A DNA stretch of 35,357 nt from an uncultured Clostridia bacterium (lineage in GTDB: Bacteria > Bacillota > Clostridia > TANB77 > CAG-508): the NCBI GenBank assembly GCA_947625895.1, contig CANQPZ010000014.1, positions 1 to 35,357 on the forward strand, written 5' to 3'. Positions 15,676 through 24,596 of the stretch are shown in pieces; positions within the stretch are counted from its first letter, which is position 1; each line of letters begins with the position of its first letter. The notes below the pieces were generated by a model. It saw only the letters and a program-made list of their open reading frames with translations, searched no databases and was not told where the DNA came from. A program made the position numbers and the translations under genes.

Positions 15676-15885
15676 TTTATATATTCTATTGTTTCCCTTT
15701 CTTTACGTTTTTATACAAATTTCGCGATACTCATTTAGTTGTTTTCTCTCTATCTTTCACTTTTTCTCTTGTTTTCTTTCATTTTCTCTTGTTTTTGGCT
15801 CTTGACTTTTGGTTTTTTTCATGATCTTTAGGCATTTTTTGACAATTTTCGACATTTATAAATTCTATGATTTAGGACAAAAAAA

Positions 15886-15940
15886 GAAACTTTATTTAAG
15901 TTTTTAAATTTTTAATTGTTTAAAACTTAAATAAAGCTTC
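15886..15940 (-). terminator. Terminator of the receiver-GGDEF gene
   Basis: Long stem, 15886-15904 with 15922-15940, 18 of 19 positions paired, 17-base AT loop, followed by a U-rich run in minus orientation. Confidence 0.85.
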
Positions 15941-15961
15941 TTGATTTTGTTTTAATCTTTC

Positions 15962-16888
15962 TTATTTTTTTCTTCTATTTACTATATATGTGCTTCCCAT
16001 TATTGATTTTGCTTGATGTTTAACTTGTGCTCCGACTTCACCTATTTCAAGAGTATTTTTGAATCTTCCTGCTTCAATTTCAACAACTCCTATTGAAATT
16101 GATGTTAATGGAAATTGCTCTATTATTCCTCTTCTGTTTGCAACTTCGATATATCCTTTGTTTATATCACTTTCGTTGTAGTATTCTAGAACTCCTATAT
16201 CGAACTCGGAAATAATGTTTTTACATATTTTTTCATAGTCTATTTTAGGTGTAATTGCAACGAAATCATCGCCTCCAATATGTCCTACGAAACTATTTTC
16301 CATTCCAAAATTGTGAACATTTTTAACGATTGTTCTTGCTGTAAATTTAATTATTTCATCTCCGTTTGCAAATCCGTATATATCATTATATGCTTTAAAA
16401 TTGTCCAAATCGAAATAAAATATAGCAAATTTTTCTTTGTTTAATAATCTCTTTTTCATTTCTGTTTGAATCTGTACATTTCCAGGCAAACCTGTTAATG
16501 GACTAATTCTTCTGTTTGTTTGCAACAATCTTAAGATGTTTTTTATTGTAAAATATAAATATTCTTGATCTATAGGTTTTATAATAAAGTATTCTATTGA
16601 TTGTCTTAATATTTCGATTCTGTGCTCTTTATTCCAGTCTGAAGAAATGATAATTATAGGTGTAATGCTGTTATCTTCGTTTTCTCTAATGAGTTTACAA
16701 AGTTCAATGATATCCATATCAATTGTATCTTCATCTATTATTATCATGTCTGGTATATTCTGCAAAGCGATATTTAATTCTTCTGTTTTTACAGATTTAA
16801 ATTGATAATCTACTTCGTCTTTAAAAATTTGTTTCAAAACATTTTTGACACTTTGAGTATTATCAATTATATAAATATCTTGAATCAT
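15962..16888 (-). CDS. Response regulator with receiver and GGDEF domains (diguanylate cyclase)
   Basis: 308 residues. The receiver domain (about 3-118) keeps the phospho-acceptor D52, S82/S83 and K104 (FIIKP), though the usual acidic pair is D9-N10. The GGDEF domain (about 128-305) begins with LTGLPGN, has D160/D162 and a GGDDF active site (205-209). It should make cyclic-di-GMP from GTP when phosphorylated. The inhibitory RxxD site expected nine residues before the motif is absent (MENS), so feedback inhibition of the usual kind is unlikely. ATG is preceded by AAAGGAGAA. No partner kinase is in the window. Confidence 0.9.
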   Translation of the reverse strand: MIQDIYIIDNTQSVKNVLKQIFKDEVDYQFKSVKTEELNIALQNIPDMIIIDEDTIDMDIIELCKLIRENEDNSITPIIIISSDWNKEHRIEILRQSIEYFIIKPIDQEYLYFTIKNILRLLQTNRRISPLTGLPGNVQIQTEMKKRLLNKEKFAIFYFDLDNFKAYNDIYGFANGDEIIKFTARTIVKNVHNFGMENSFVGHIGGDDFVAITPKIDYEKICKNIISEFDIGVLEYYNESDINKGYIEVANRRGIIEQFPLTSISIGVVEIEAGRFKNTLEIGEVGAQVKHQAKSIMGSTYIVNRRKK

Positions 16889-16918
16889 TTTTTTCTCCTT
16901 TGTTTATTCCTAATATAT

Positions 16919-16947
16919 TTTATATATTATAAAAACTTTATTTTCAA
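16919..16947 (-). promoter_or_regulatory. Promoter of the receiver-GGDEF gene
   Basis: TTGAAA (16947-16942), 17 bases, TATAAA (16924-16919). The -35 box overlaps the stop codon of the second PF06541 gene. Confidence 0.6.
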
Positions 16948-17756
16948 GATTTTTTATAATTATTTAAGAAATTGGACAATCTTTCTGAATGCATTGTTGG
17001 GAATGCTTTTCTATATCTTTTTAGTTTACGATATAATCTTCTTTCTGTATTAACTTGTTTTTCATGTAATTCCTGTAATGAAAGAATTTTCCTTTTTGCT
17101 TTAACAAGATTTCTTAATCTTCCATATTTATTTATTTTATTAATTGTATGTATTCTTTCAATATTATGCTCTGTTTTAACTTTAATGCTTTCAATTTTCT
17201 CTCTAATTTCTTCTCCGATTTTTTCCAAATCTTTAAGTTTGATATTAATCTTAATTAATTTTACAACTGTTGAAATTGTATCTGTTAATATGTATGCTCC
17301 ACCAACTCCAATAGCTATTACTAGATACTTTTGAGGAATTACTCTTATTATACTTTCTACACCTGGATGTATTAATCTCATAAAAACAACTCCTAAAATG
17401 CCCCAGTAAATAGAATTTTGAAGGCAAACTCTTCCTTGTATGTTGAATTTTTTCTTTGAGTAATCCCAATACTTTGTTTTAAATACTATTTCTAAAAATA
17501 ATCCTACAACATACTCAAATACGGATAGTACAACTATTCCATATGAAAATAATACTAATATGTTATTTGATACATCTTTTAATGATAAATACATTATTAA
17601 TGCACCAAATCCATATATTGGACAAAACGGTCCAGCCAAAAATCCGCTATTTACAATCTTCTTTTGTAAAACAGACTTATATGTGGATTCAATTATCCAT
17701 CCAATAAAAGAATATATTATAAAAAGTGTTATTAATATAAATATTTCTTTCAGCAT
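16944..17756 (-). CDS. PF06541 (CmpB-like) polytopic membrane protein, copy 2, with basic C-terminal extension
   Basis: 270 residues. The first 170 mirror copy 1: SGFLAGPFCPIYGFGA near residue 38, then QGRVCLQNSIYWGILG, with about five membrane segments. The last 100 residues (170-270) are a strongly basic helical, probably coiled-coil, cytoplasmic region lacking in copy 1. ATG 17756 follows GAGGACATAT; an ATG at 17768 has no ribosome site. No clear promoter is visible between it and the terminator at 17778, so expression may rely on read-through. Function unknown. Confidence 0.83.
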   Translation of the reverse strand: MLKEIFILITLFIIYSFIGWIIESTYKSVLQKKIVNSGFLAGPFCPIYGFGALIMYLSLKDVSNNILVLFSYGIVVLSVFEYVVGLFLEIVFKTKYWDYSKKKFNIQGRVCLQNSIYWGILGVVFMRLIHPGVESIIRVIPQKYLVIAIGVGGAYILTDTISTVVKLIKINIKLKDLEKIGEEIREKIESIKVKTEHNIERIHTINKINKYGRLRNLVKAKRKILSLQELHEKQVNTERRLYRKLKRYRKAFPTMHSERLSNFLNNYKKS

Positions 17757-17777
17757 ATATGTCCTCATTCTTTCTTA

Positions 17778-17816
17778 TTAGCAAAAAAGACGGATAAATT
17801 CCGTCCTCTTCTGCTA
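17778..17816 (-). terminator. Terminator of the Ig-like membrane protein gene
   Basis: GACGGA/TCCGTC core stem extended by AAGA/TCTT-type and TTAGC/GCTAA pairs, with six U after the core in minus orientation. Confidence 0.75.
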
Positions 17817-17823
17817 ATGTTTT

Positions 17824-18924
17824 TTATCTAGGATTATAACTACATTCTCCTGATCCTTCTCCGTAAACTTCTTCTTCTTCAGCATATGCTTTTACTATAA
17901 CTTGGTTATTACCTTCAACGGTTGGAATTTCAATTACAACTTCTTTATGTTCTGATGGATTATCATATTCTTCTGTCTTTGTCTCTCCATTTAATGAGTA
18001 TTCAATCTTTTTAATACCTTTAGAATATGTTGCTTTTGCATATATCTTACTGTAATCATCTTCTGCCCAGAATGATATTTTAGGAACTCCTACATATACA
18101 GTATATGGTTTGCTGTATATTGCTGAATTTTTAGATTTATCAACTGCGCAAATTTTAACAACTTCCTCTTCTTGAGTTTCATCTAATTCGATTTCGCATT
18201 TTATTGTTTTTCCATCACTCTCAACATTCTTAACTTCTTGTTCTGTACCATCATTTATTGAATATGTTAAATATCCTATTTCTGTTTCATCTTTTGCTGT
18301 AACAATTAATTTTTTACCTTGTAATTTAACATTTATTACTGGTGCAATTTTATCTACACCAACATCAGTCTGATAGTATTGTATATATTCTGCTGATGGT
18401 GCATTGCCAGCCATTCTTACGTTTACGTATAATGTTGAAGATCCTTTAGGAATTCCTATATTAGAAACGGTCATATTGTTTTGACCAGTGCCTTTTTCTG
18501 TAACCATATTTCCAAGTTTAACTACTTTTTGATTTTCTTCTGATATTTCTTCATCATCATTTGTTTCTTCTGTTTCTTCATCTGTATCTTTGCTATCAAT
18601 TAATTGTTTTATTTCTTCTACAGTTGCTGTTCCTCTGTACCATTGATAAGAAATCTCTTCTATTGCTTGGTTCGCAGAAACATTAATTGTTATTATATCT
18701 TGGTCAGCATGCAATGTTATTGTTGGTTCACTATTTTGAAAAGCTTCTAACCCATTTTTTATTTTCATATTTCCTGTTAATGAATATGCGGCTTTACCTA
18801 TAAAAGCTATTGAAATTATAATTAAAATCATTGCATAAACTTTAATAATTTTTTGAGTTTCTGCTGGATTTCTAGTTTGCATCTTGGCTTTTTTAGGTCC
18901 ACTATGATCCATTATTTGATTCAA
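17824..18924 (-). CDS. Membrane-anchored extracellular protein with Ig-like repeats
   Basis: 366 residues: about 26 cytoplasmic residues (basic), a membrane segment (about 28-46) and a long extracellular part made of beta-sandwich-like repeats. Recognisable pieces are VDKIAPVINVKLQGKKLIVTA, IGYLTYSINDGTEQ and KKIEYSLNGETKTEE, like bacterial Ig-like repeats. An acidic insert of Asp/Glu/Thr lies around 110-130. The start is TTG 18924, 6 bases after GAGGTG; ATG 18912 would be too far from it. An extended -10 (TGTTATAAT) lies upstream. Likely a surface or envelope protein; no enzymatic motif seen. Confidence 0.7.
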   Translation of the reverse strand: MNQIMDHSGPKKAKMQTRNPAETQKIIKVYAMILIIISIAFIGKAAYSLTGNMKIKNGLEAFQNSEPTITLHADQDIITINVSANQAIEEISYQWYRGTATVEEIKQLIDSKDTDEETEETNDDEEISEENQKVVKLGNMVTEKGTGQNNMTVSNIGIPKGSSTLYVNVRMAGNAPSAEYIQYYQTDVGVDKIAPVINVKLQGKKLIVTAKDETEIGYLTYSINDGTEQEVKNVESDGKTIKCEIELDETQEEEVVKICAVDKSKNSAIYSKPYTVYVGVPKISFWAEDDYSKIYAKATYSKGIKKIEYSLNGETKTEEYDNPSEHKEVVIEIPTVEGNNQVIVKAYAEEEEVYGEGSGECSYNPR

Positions 18925-18997
18925 TTAAATCACCTCATTTTATACTTTATAATTATAACATATAATTATTTTAAAAGAAAATACATTTTTTAGCATT

Positions 18998-21277
18998 TTA
19001 ATCTAAAACTTCCAAACCTGCATATTTAGCCATTAATCTCTTGTGTCCAACCTTATCAAAATTAATATCTACTTTTAAATCATCACCTTCTGGTTCTACA
19101 TAATTAATTTTACCTTCACCAAACTTTTTATGATATACTCTTTGACCTGCTCTGTATATGCTTGTGTCTACATTGTTTTCTGGTTTCTTCAAATTGTTTA
19201 AAAAGCTTTCTGCACTTCTAAATGCGAATTCTGTTTTTGGTTTTGAAATTTCTTTAACATTATTAACTTTGTATGAATTAATATCTTTAGAGCCATATTT
19301 CCATTCATATGAATAATCATCATAATAATTTTTAGTATCTTCTTGAAATGCTTCATCATATCCTTCTAATAATTCTTCTGGTATTTCTTTTACAAATCTA
19401 GAAACTTGATTGCAACTTGTTGAACCAAATATTGTTCTTTGTCTTGCACAACTAACAAATAGATTTTGTTTTGCTCTTGTTATTCCTACATAACAAAGTC
19501 TTCTTTCTTCTTCAAGTTCTTTTGGTTCACCAATCGATTTATATCCAGGGAATATTCCTTCTTCCATTCCTACTAAGAAAACACATGGAAATTCAAGCCC
19601 TTTTGCACTATGTAGGGTCATTAATGTAACAGAATCTTCTGTATCATCTGTTCCATCAATATCGCTAGAAAGTGTAATTCCCTCTAAAAATTCTTCTAAA
19701 GAATTTTCTGCAATTTCTTCTTCAAATTCTATTGCTACAGTTAAAAATTCTTCTAAGTTTTCTAATCTGCTTTCTGCTTCTGCTGTATCTTCTTGTTCTA
19801 ATGCTTTTGTATAACCTGTTTTATTTAATGTTTCTTTTATTAAATCAGATATTTTTATATTATCTTTTTTAGCTCTTAATTCTTCTATTTGTGAGATAAA
19901 TTCTCTTGAATTTAAAAATACTCTATTAAGTCCAAATTCATCTGCTCTTTTTATTACATCATACATTGATGTTTCTGAATCTATTGCTACTTGCTCAACA
20001 TTATCTAAACTTGTTTTTCCAATTCCTCTTTTAGGTTCATTTATTATTCTTACTAAACTTAGATTATCTGATGGATTTTGTATTAATCTTAGATATGCAA
20101 TAATGTCTTTTATTTCTTTTCTTTCATAGAATTTTAGACCACCTACAATTTTGTATGGCATGTCTTCTCTTCTTAAAATATCCTCTATACTACGTGATTG
20201 GCTATTCATTCTATATAAAACAGCAAAATCACTATATTTCATATATTCTTCTCTACGTAGTCTATTTATGTTTTCTACAATATAGTTTGCTTCATCATAT
20301 TCGTCTGTTCCTCTATAGATATTAATCATGCAACCTTTTCCATTTTCTGTCCAAAGCTTTTTCTCATATTTTGTTTCATTATTCTTTATTAGTGCATTGG
20401 CTGCATCTAATATATTTTGTGTACATCTATAATTTTGTTCAAGTTTTATAATTTTTGTTCCTGGAAAATCTTTTTCAAAATTTAAAATATTGCTTATGTC
20501 AGCACCTCTAAAAGAATAAATACCTTGGTCATTATCTCCAACAACTGTTATGTTTCCATGTCTTGCTGCAAGTATTGAAATTAATGTAAATTGTGCTTTA
20601 TTTGTATCTTGATATTCATCTACCAAAACATATTTAAATTTTTCAGAATAATAGTCTAGTACATCTGGATTTTCTGACAATATTTTTATTGTGTAATTAA
20701 TAATATCGTCAAAATCTATTGCATTGTTTTCTTTTAATTTTTTCTGATATAAGCTATAAACTTGTGCAATTGTTTCTTTTCTCATTTCACCATTTGTTCT
20801 AAGTTTATACATGTCTGGTTCTAGCATTTCATTTTTTGCATTACTTATTTCTGATATAACTGCTCTATCATTAAACAATTTGTCATCAATGTTCAATTGT
20901 TTTAAGCATTGTTTTACAAGTGTACGTTGATCTGTTGTGTCAAAAATTATGAATGAAGATGTAAATCCCATTCTATCTATATATTTTCTTAATATTCTTA
21001 CACAAATAGAGTGAAAAGTTCCTATCCACATATCTTTAGCAACTTCACCAACTAAATTTTCCACTCTTTCTTTCATTTCATTTGCAGCTTTGTTTGTAAA
21101 TGTAATGGCTAAAATATTCCATGGTTTAACATTTTTTTCTTGCATTAAATATGCAATTTTATGAGTAAGTACTTTTGTTTTTCCGCTTCCAGCTCCTGCA
21201 ATAACAAGGCATGGTCCTTCAGTTTCTAATACTGCTTCTTTTTGTTTGTCATTTAGTTCATCAATTATATTATTCAT
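18998..21277 (-). CDS. pcrA: ATP-dependent DNA helicase PcrA/UvrD
   Basis: 759 residues, full length for the family. Walker A is GAGSGKT (28-34), the DEAD-like box is VLVDEYQDTN (about 219-228), further SF1A motifs include GDNDQGIYSFRGA, KLEQNYR, TLHSAKGLEFPCVFLVG and CYVGITRAKQNL. The C-terminal 55 residues form the RNA-polymerase-interacting Tudor-like tail (GQRVYHKKFGEGKINYVE). It unwinds DNA 3'-5' in repair and conflict resolution. ATG is preceded by GGGAGATAC. Its promoter faces the surface-protein gene. Confidence 0.97.
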   Translation of the reverse strand: MNNIIDELNDKQKEAVLETEGPCLVIAGAGSGKTKVLTHKIAYLMQEKNVKPWNILAITFTNKAANEMKERVENLVGEVAKDMWIGTFHSICVRILRKYIDRMGFTSSFIIFDTTDQRTLVKQCLKQLNIDDKLFNDRAVISEISNAKNEMLEPDMYKLRTNGEMRKETIAQVYSLYQKKLKENNAIDFDDIINYTIKILSENPDVLDYYSEKFKYVLVDEYQDTNKAQFTLISILAARHGNITVVGDNDQGIYSFRGADISNILNFEKDFPGTKIIKLEQNYRCTQNILDAANALIKNNETKYEKKLWTENGKGCMINIYRGTDEYDEANYIVENINRLRREEYMKYSDFAVLYRMNSQSRSIEDILRREDMPYKIVGGLKFYERKEIKDIIAYLRLIQNPSDNLSLVRIINEPKRGIGKTSLDNVEQVAIDSETSMYDVIKRADEFGLNRVFLNSREFISQIEELRAKKDNIKISDLIKETLNKTGYTKALEQEDTAEAESRLENLEEFLTVAIEFEEEIAENSLEEFLEGITLSSDIDGTDDTEDSVTLMTLHSAKGLEFPCVFLVGMEEGIFPGYKSIGEPKELEEERRLCYVGITRAKQNLFVSCARQRTIFGSTSCNQVSRFVKEIPEELLEGYDEAFQEDTKNYYDDYSYEWKYGSKDINSYKVNNVKEISKPKTEFAFRSAESFLNNLKKPENNVDTSIYRAGQRVYHKKFGEGKINYVEPEGDDLKVDINFDKVGHKRLMAKYAGLEVLD

Positions 21278-21311
21278 GTGTATCTCCCTGTTTTTACGAA
21301 TTTATGTTTGC

Positions 21312-21340
21312 ATTATATATATAAATTGTTCTTTTGTAAA
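21312..21340 (-). promoter_or_regulatory. Promoter of pcrA
   Basis: TTTACA (21340-21335), 17 bases, TATAAT (21317-21312). Confidence 0.7.
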
Positions 21341-21526
21341 TAGAATATTTTTATTTATTTTGTATATGTTTTAAACCTTTTTATTTATATGGTTTGGGAT
21401 TATTTTATTGTTCTTATTTTTAAATGAAATTTTAATACAAATTTTACATAATTGTTAACAAAACTGCATTAATGTGATTTTAGTCGGTTTTCCTTGATAA
21501 ATAGGAGATTTTGTATAATTTTGCTC

Positions 21527-21555
21527 TTGACAACATTATTTTGTTTCTTTACAAT
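21527..21555 (+). promoter_or_regulatory. Promoter of the LPSTG surface-protein gene
   Basis: TTGACA (21527-21532), 17 bases, TACAAT (21550-21555), followed by a strong AGGAGGG site at 21580. Confidence 0.85.
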
Positions 21556-21591
21556 GATTATATCTAAAAAAATGTTTGTAGGAGGGCTATT

Positions 21592-21969
21592 ATGAGAGAA
21601 GTTAAAAAAATAGCTGTTCTTGTACTATCTATATTAGTTATATTGGCATCTGCTAAATTTACTTTAGCAGCTCAAATTCCGAGTTCACCATCTAACAATT
21701 CCGAAGGTAATAGTGCAAGTAATAGTGCAAATGAATCAGGAAATAATGCAGCATCAAATGATACTAACTCAGTAAACTCAATTGGAACACAAAATAATAC
21801 AATTACAAATCGTGCACCTATAAATACAACAAATGCTACTGAAAATTTACCTTCAACAGGTGTTGAAGATACTTATTTAAATTTTGCTCTTATCATTCTT
21901 TTAGCTGTAATTCTTGGAATGTTCTCAATTATACAATATCGTAAAATTATAAAAAATGAAGAAGAATAA
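21592..21969 (+). CDS. Small Asn/Ser-rich surface protein with LPSTG-type sorting signal
   Basis: 125 residues. A signal peptide (1-27, ending near TLAAQ) is followed by a low-complexity Asn/Ser/Thr-rich region (31-85), then L86-P-S-T-G90, a hydrophobic segment (about 96-114) and a short charged tail (YRKIIKNEEE). That is the layout of a sortase substrate, so the mature product would be a wall-linked peptide of about 60 residues. No sortase gene is in the window. The promoter, ribosome site and terminator are all strong, suggesting high expression. No binding domain is present; it may act as a spacer or coat. Confidence 0.82.
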   Translation: MREVKKIAVLVLSILVILASAKFTLAAQIPSSPSNNSEGNSASNSANESGNNAASNDTNSVNSIGTQNNTITNRAPINTTNATENLPSTGVEDTYLNFALIILLAVILGMFSIIQYRKIIKNEEE

Positions 21970-21986
21970 TTTTTACAAAAATAAAG

Positions 21987-22011
21987 AAAGGGTTGTTTTT
22001 AACAACCCTTT
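21987..22011. terminator. Bidirectional terminator between LPSTG gene and prfA
   Basis: A perfect 11-base-pair stem (21987-21997 with 22001-22011), TTT loop, followed by a T-run on the plus strand; an AT-rich run flanks the other side. Confidence 0.85.
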
Positions 22012-22014
22012 TTT

Positions 22015-23073
22015 TTATTCTTCACCTTTTAGTTTTTCTGCTCTATCATATGCTGTGATTGCATCTATCATTTCATCTAGATTTCCATTTAAAAAGTCTT
22101 CCATTTGATAAATACTTAATCCAATTCTATGATCTGTTATACGTCCTTGTGGATAATTATATGTTCTAATTTTCTCACTTCTATCACCAGCACCTACTTG
22201 TGATTTTCTTTCATTTGCTAATTTTTCATCTTGCTTTTGTTTTTCAATTTCATATATTCTTGATTTTAATAATTTCATTGCATATTCTCTGTTTTGTACT
22301 TGAGAACGTTCTGTTTGACATTCTGCAACTATTCCTGTTGGCTCATGGATTAATCTAACTGCTGATGATGTTTTATTAACATGCTGTCCTCCAGCTCCTG
22401 ATGCTCTAAACACTTCCATTCTAATATCTGCTGGATTTATTTCAACTTCAACATCTTCAACTACTGGTAAAACTGCAACAGTTGCTGTTGATGTATGAAT
22501 TCTTCCACTACTTTCTGTGTCTGGAACTCTTTGAACTCTATGAACTCCACTTTCAAATTTCAATCTACTATATACGCCTTTTCCTGTAATCATGAAAGAT
22601 ATTTCTTTATATCCACCTAATTCAGTTTCATTTTCATTTAATACTTCTAATTTCCAGCCTTTTCTTTCTGCATACATTGAATACATTCTAAATAATGTTC
22701 CTGCAAATAATGCTGCTTCTTCACCTCCAGCGCCACCACGGATTTCACATATTATGTTTTTGTCATCATCTTTGTCCTTTGGGATTAAAAGAATTTTTAA
22801 TTCTTCTTCTATCTGTGGTAATTTTTCTTTGCATTCTTCAATTTGAATTTCAGCAAGTTCTTTTAAGTCTTTATCTGCAAGCATTTCTTTTGCTTCTTCT
22901 AAAGCTTCATTTACTTTTTTGTATTCTCTATATTTTTCCACTATATCAACTAGATCGCTGTGCTCTTTCATTAAGTCTTTCCATTCGTTTTGTCTGGAAA
23001 TAACTTCAGGATCACTTATCAATTTATTTAATTCTTCGTATCTTTTTTCTACTGCTTCTAATTTTTGAAACAT
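22015..23073 (-). CDS. prfA: Peptide chain release factor 1
   Basis: 352 residues, normal length. The GGQ motif that triggers peptide release is at 228-230 ([11 protein letters not shown]), and the stop-codon-reading PxT tripeptide is P184-D-T186, marking it as RF1 (UAA/UAG) and not RF2. ATG is preceded by AAAGGAAGG. It is a single-gene unit with its own promoter; the usual prmC partner is not adjacent. Confidence 0.98.
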   Translation of the reverse strand: MFQKLEAVEKRYEELNKLISDPEVISRQNEWKDLMKEHSDLVDIVEKYREYKKVNEALEEAKEMLADKDLKELAEIQIEECKEKLPQIEEELKILLIPKDKDDDKNIICEIRGGAGGEEAALFAGTLFRMYSMYAERKGWKLEVLNENETELGGYKEISFMITGKGVYSRLKFESGVHRVQRVPDTESSGRIHTSTATVAVLPVVEDVEVEINPADIRMEVFRASGAGGQHVNKTSSAVRLIHEPTGIVAECQTERSQVQNREYAMKLLKSRIYEIEKQKQDEKLANERKSQVGAGDRSEKIRTYNYPQGRITDHRIGLSIYQMEDFLNGNLDEMIDAITAYDRAEKLKGEE

Positions 23074-23103
23074 AAAAACCTTCCTTTCTGAACGATCCTA
23101 TTT

Positions 23104-23132
23104 ATTATACATTGAATATTCCCATTTTTCAA
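23104..23132 (-). promoter_or_regulatory. Promoter of prfA
   Basis: TTGAAA (23132-23127), 17 bases, TATAAT (23109-23104). Confidence 0.8.
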
Positions 23133-23137
23133 CTAAT

Positions 23138-23902
23138 TTAGCTAATTTCAAAAATTCTCTTTGCATTTTCATTTGTCAACTTTGCAATTTCTTCTAAAGT
23201 CATATCTTTTATTTGTGCTATTTTTTGTGCTACATATTTGACATTTCTTGATGTATTTGTTTTTCCTCTATTAGGCTCTGGTGAAAGATATGGGCTATCT
23301 GTTTCTATTAGAATTTTGTCATTTGGAACTAATTTGATGCATTCGTCAGATTTTGCATTTTTGAAAGTTATTACACCACTAAAAGATATATAAAATTCTA
23401 GTTTTAATGCTTCTTTTATAAGTTCTTGATTTAATGGACAACAATGAAAAATTCCTTTTTTCTTTACAGGATTTTCTTTTATTATTTGAAGTGTATCCAT
23501 TACAGCATCTCTTGTATGTATTACAATTGGTAAATTAAGTTTGTTTGCTATATCAATTTGTTTTTTAAATACTTCTTTTTGTAGCCCTTTGTTGTCTTTA
23601 TTCCAGTAATAATCTAATCCAATTTCTCCAATTGCCACAACTTTTTCATTTTTAGCGATATCTTCAATTATTTTTAATTCTTTTTCCACATTTTCTGTTA
23701 AATCGTTTGGTGAAATTCCACAAGTTGCGAATATGTGGTGGAATTTTTGGGCTAATTCTATTGCATCTTTTGATGCCTCGACATTATATCCAGCACAAAC
23801 TATATTAGTTATTTCGTCTTTATACATATCTTGTATTAGTTCTTCTCTGTTTTCTAAGAATCTTTCATCATTATAGTGTGCATGTGAATCAAAAAAATCC
23901 AT
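23138..23902 (-). CDS. TatD family metal-dependent deoxyribonuclease
   Basis: 254 residues with the TatD TIM-barrel metal ligands: H7 and H9 (DSHAHYND), E93 (IGEIGLDYYW), H129 (IVIHTRDA), a further His in GIFHCCP, and the Asp of ETDSPYLSPEP. The stretch that often reads GIHP is GISPND here. Members are DNases acting in repair and DNA turnover. ATG lies 11 bases after the Nudix stop, so the two genes are co-transcribed. Confidence 0.93.
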   Translation of the reverse strand: MDFFDSHAHYNDERFLENREELIQDMYKDEITNIVCAGYNVEASKDAIELAQKFHHIFATCGISPNDLTENVEKELKIIEDIAKNEKVVAIGEIGLDYYWNKDNKGLQKEVFKKQIDIANKLNLPIVIHTRDAVMDTLQIIKENPVKKKGIFHCCPLNQELIKEALKLEFYISFSGVITFKNAKSDECIKLVPNDKILIETDSPYLSPEPNRGKTNTSRNVKYVAQKIAQIKDMTLEEIAKLTNENAKRIFEIS

Positions 23903-23913
23903 AATTCCTCCAT

Positions 23914-24456
23914 CTATTTTTTATTTGTTAGTTCATAATAATTAACTAAATAATTCCAACATCCTTGTTTGTTAGTTATTCCGTTAAAGTTGTCTTTTAT
24001 TCTTTTTATTATCTCGTCTCTATCAATCCATTTTACTTCAGAAACTTCATCTTCTTGTAATTTTAATTTTGTTTCATCCAAATCTTTATTTATAATGTAA
24101 TATTCATTAAAGTGTCTATCTATCATATTTTCCTTTATGTTTTCTGATGTTGTTGCACCTATAAATGTGATATCTTCTTTTGCAAATTTAACTCCAAGCT
24201 CTTCTTCTATTTCTCTAAGTGCTGACTGAAATCCAAATTCTCCTGCTAGGACGTGTCCTCCTGCTGTTATATCCCATGTATTAGGCCACATTTTCTTTTT
24301 AAGACTTCTTTTTTGTAATAACACTTGTTGTTTAGAATTAATTATAAATACTGCTACTGCTCTATGCCAAAGTCCTTCTTTATGACATTTTTCTCTTAAC
24401 TCTGTTTTATTTAAGTATTCTCCATTTTCATTTAAAACATCAAATTTTTCTCCCAT
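23914..24456 (-). CDS. Nudix hydrolase of the IPP-isomerase-like (YfcD) group
   Basis: 180 residues. The Nudix box is perfect: G67-x5-E73-x7-R81-E-I-E-E-E-L-G88-V. The leading GLWHRAVAVFI and the MWPNTWDITAGGH stretch place it with IDI-like Nudix proteins, often annotated as isopentenyl-diphosphate isomerase-like, though many are plain hydrolases of unknown substrate. The start is ATG 24456 with AAAGGAAAA; a TTG 18 bases earlier overlaps that ribosome site. First gene of an operon with TatD. Confidence 0.9.
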   Translation of the reverse strand: MGEKFDVLNENGEYLNKTELREKCHKEGLWHRAVAVFIINSKQQVLLQKRSLKKKMWPNTWDITAGGHVLAGEFGFQSALREIEEELGVKFAKEDITFIGATTSENIKENMIDRHFNEYYIINKDLDETKLKLQEDEVSEVKWIDRDEIIKRIKDNFNGITNKQGCWNYLVNYYELTNKK

Positions 24457-24487
24457 AAAAATTTTCCTTTCCAAAATTTGTGTGTTT

Positions 24488-24496
24488 ATTATATCA
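24488..24496 (-). promoter_or_regulatory. Extended -10 promoter of the Nudix-TatD operon
   Basis: TGATATAAT reads on the minus strand at 24496-24488, an extended -10. No good -35 box lies at the usual distance. Confidence 0.55.
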
Positions 24497-24540
24497 CATT
24501 TAAGTTTATAAAGGCGATATGCTTTTTTATTAATAAAAAA

Positions 24541-24580
24541 TTGAGAAAAGACTAGATTTTTTAATCTAATTTTTTCTCAA
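24541..24580 (-). terminator. Terminator of the DUF6514-like gene
   Basis: Arms 24541-24558 and 24563-24580, with TTGAGAAAA/TTTTTCTCAA and TAGATT/AATCTA paired around a small internal loop and a TTTT terminal loop. A U-run follows in minus orientation. Confidence 0.75.
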
Positions 24581-24596
24581 TCTTCTTTTTGTGCTT

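Larger units (their letters stand above)
15606..15961. other. 356-base gene-free interval between M23 and GGDEF genes
   Basis: It holds the M23 promoter (15647-15675) and the GGDEF terminator (15886-15940). Between them, 15736-15810 is a pyrimidine-rich tract with an imperfect direct repeat of TTTCTCTTGTTTT. I see no gene, riboswitch or RNA gene I can support in it. Confidence 0.7.
21278..21591. other. 314-base divergent intergenic region between pcrA and the LPSTG gene
   Basis: It contains the two divergent promoters (21312-21340 minus, 21527-21555 plus). The 186 bases between are AT-rich; the only structure noticed is a weak AAACC/GGTTT inverted repeat near 21372-21395. Nothing else supported. 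Confidence 0.6.

Noticed and set aside
15757..15855. A 32-codon basic open frame on the minus strand (MSKIVKKCLK...) in the M23-GGDEF gap.
   Set aside because: No ribosome site, no promoter between it and the terminator upstream, and its composition follows the purine-rich repeat tract.
15676..15885. Possible riboswitch or sRNA upstream of the M23 gene, since wall hydrolases are often under c-di-AMP riboswitches.
   Set aside because: It lies upstream of the predicted M23 promoter and lacks any conserved riboswitch core I know.
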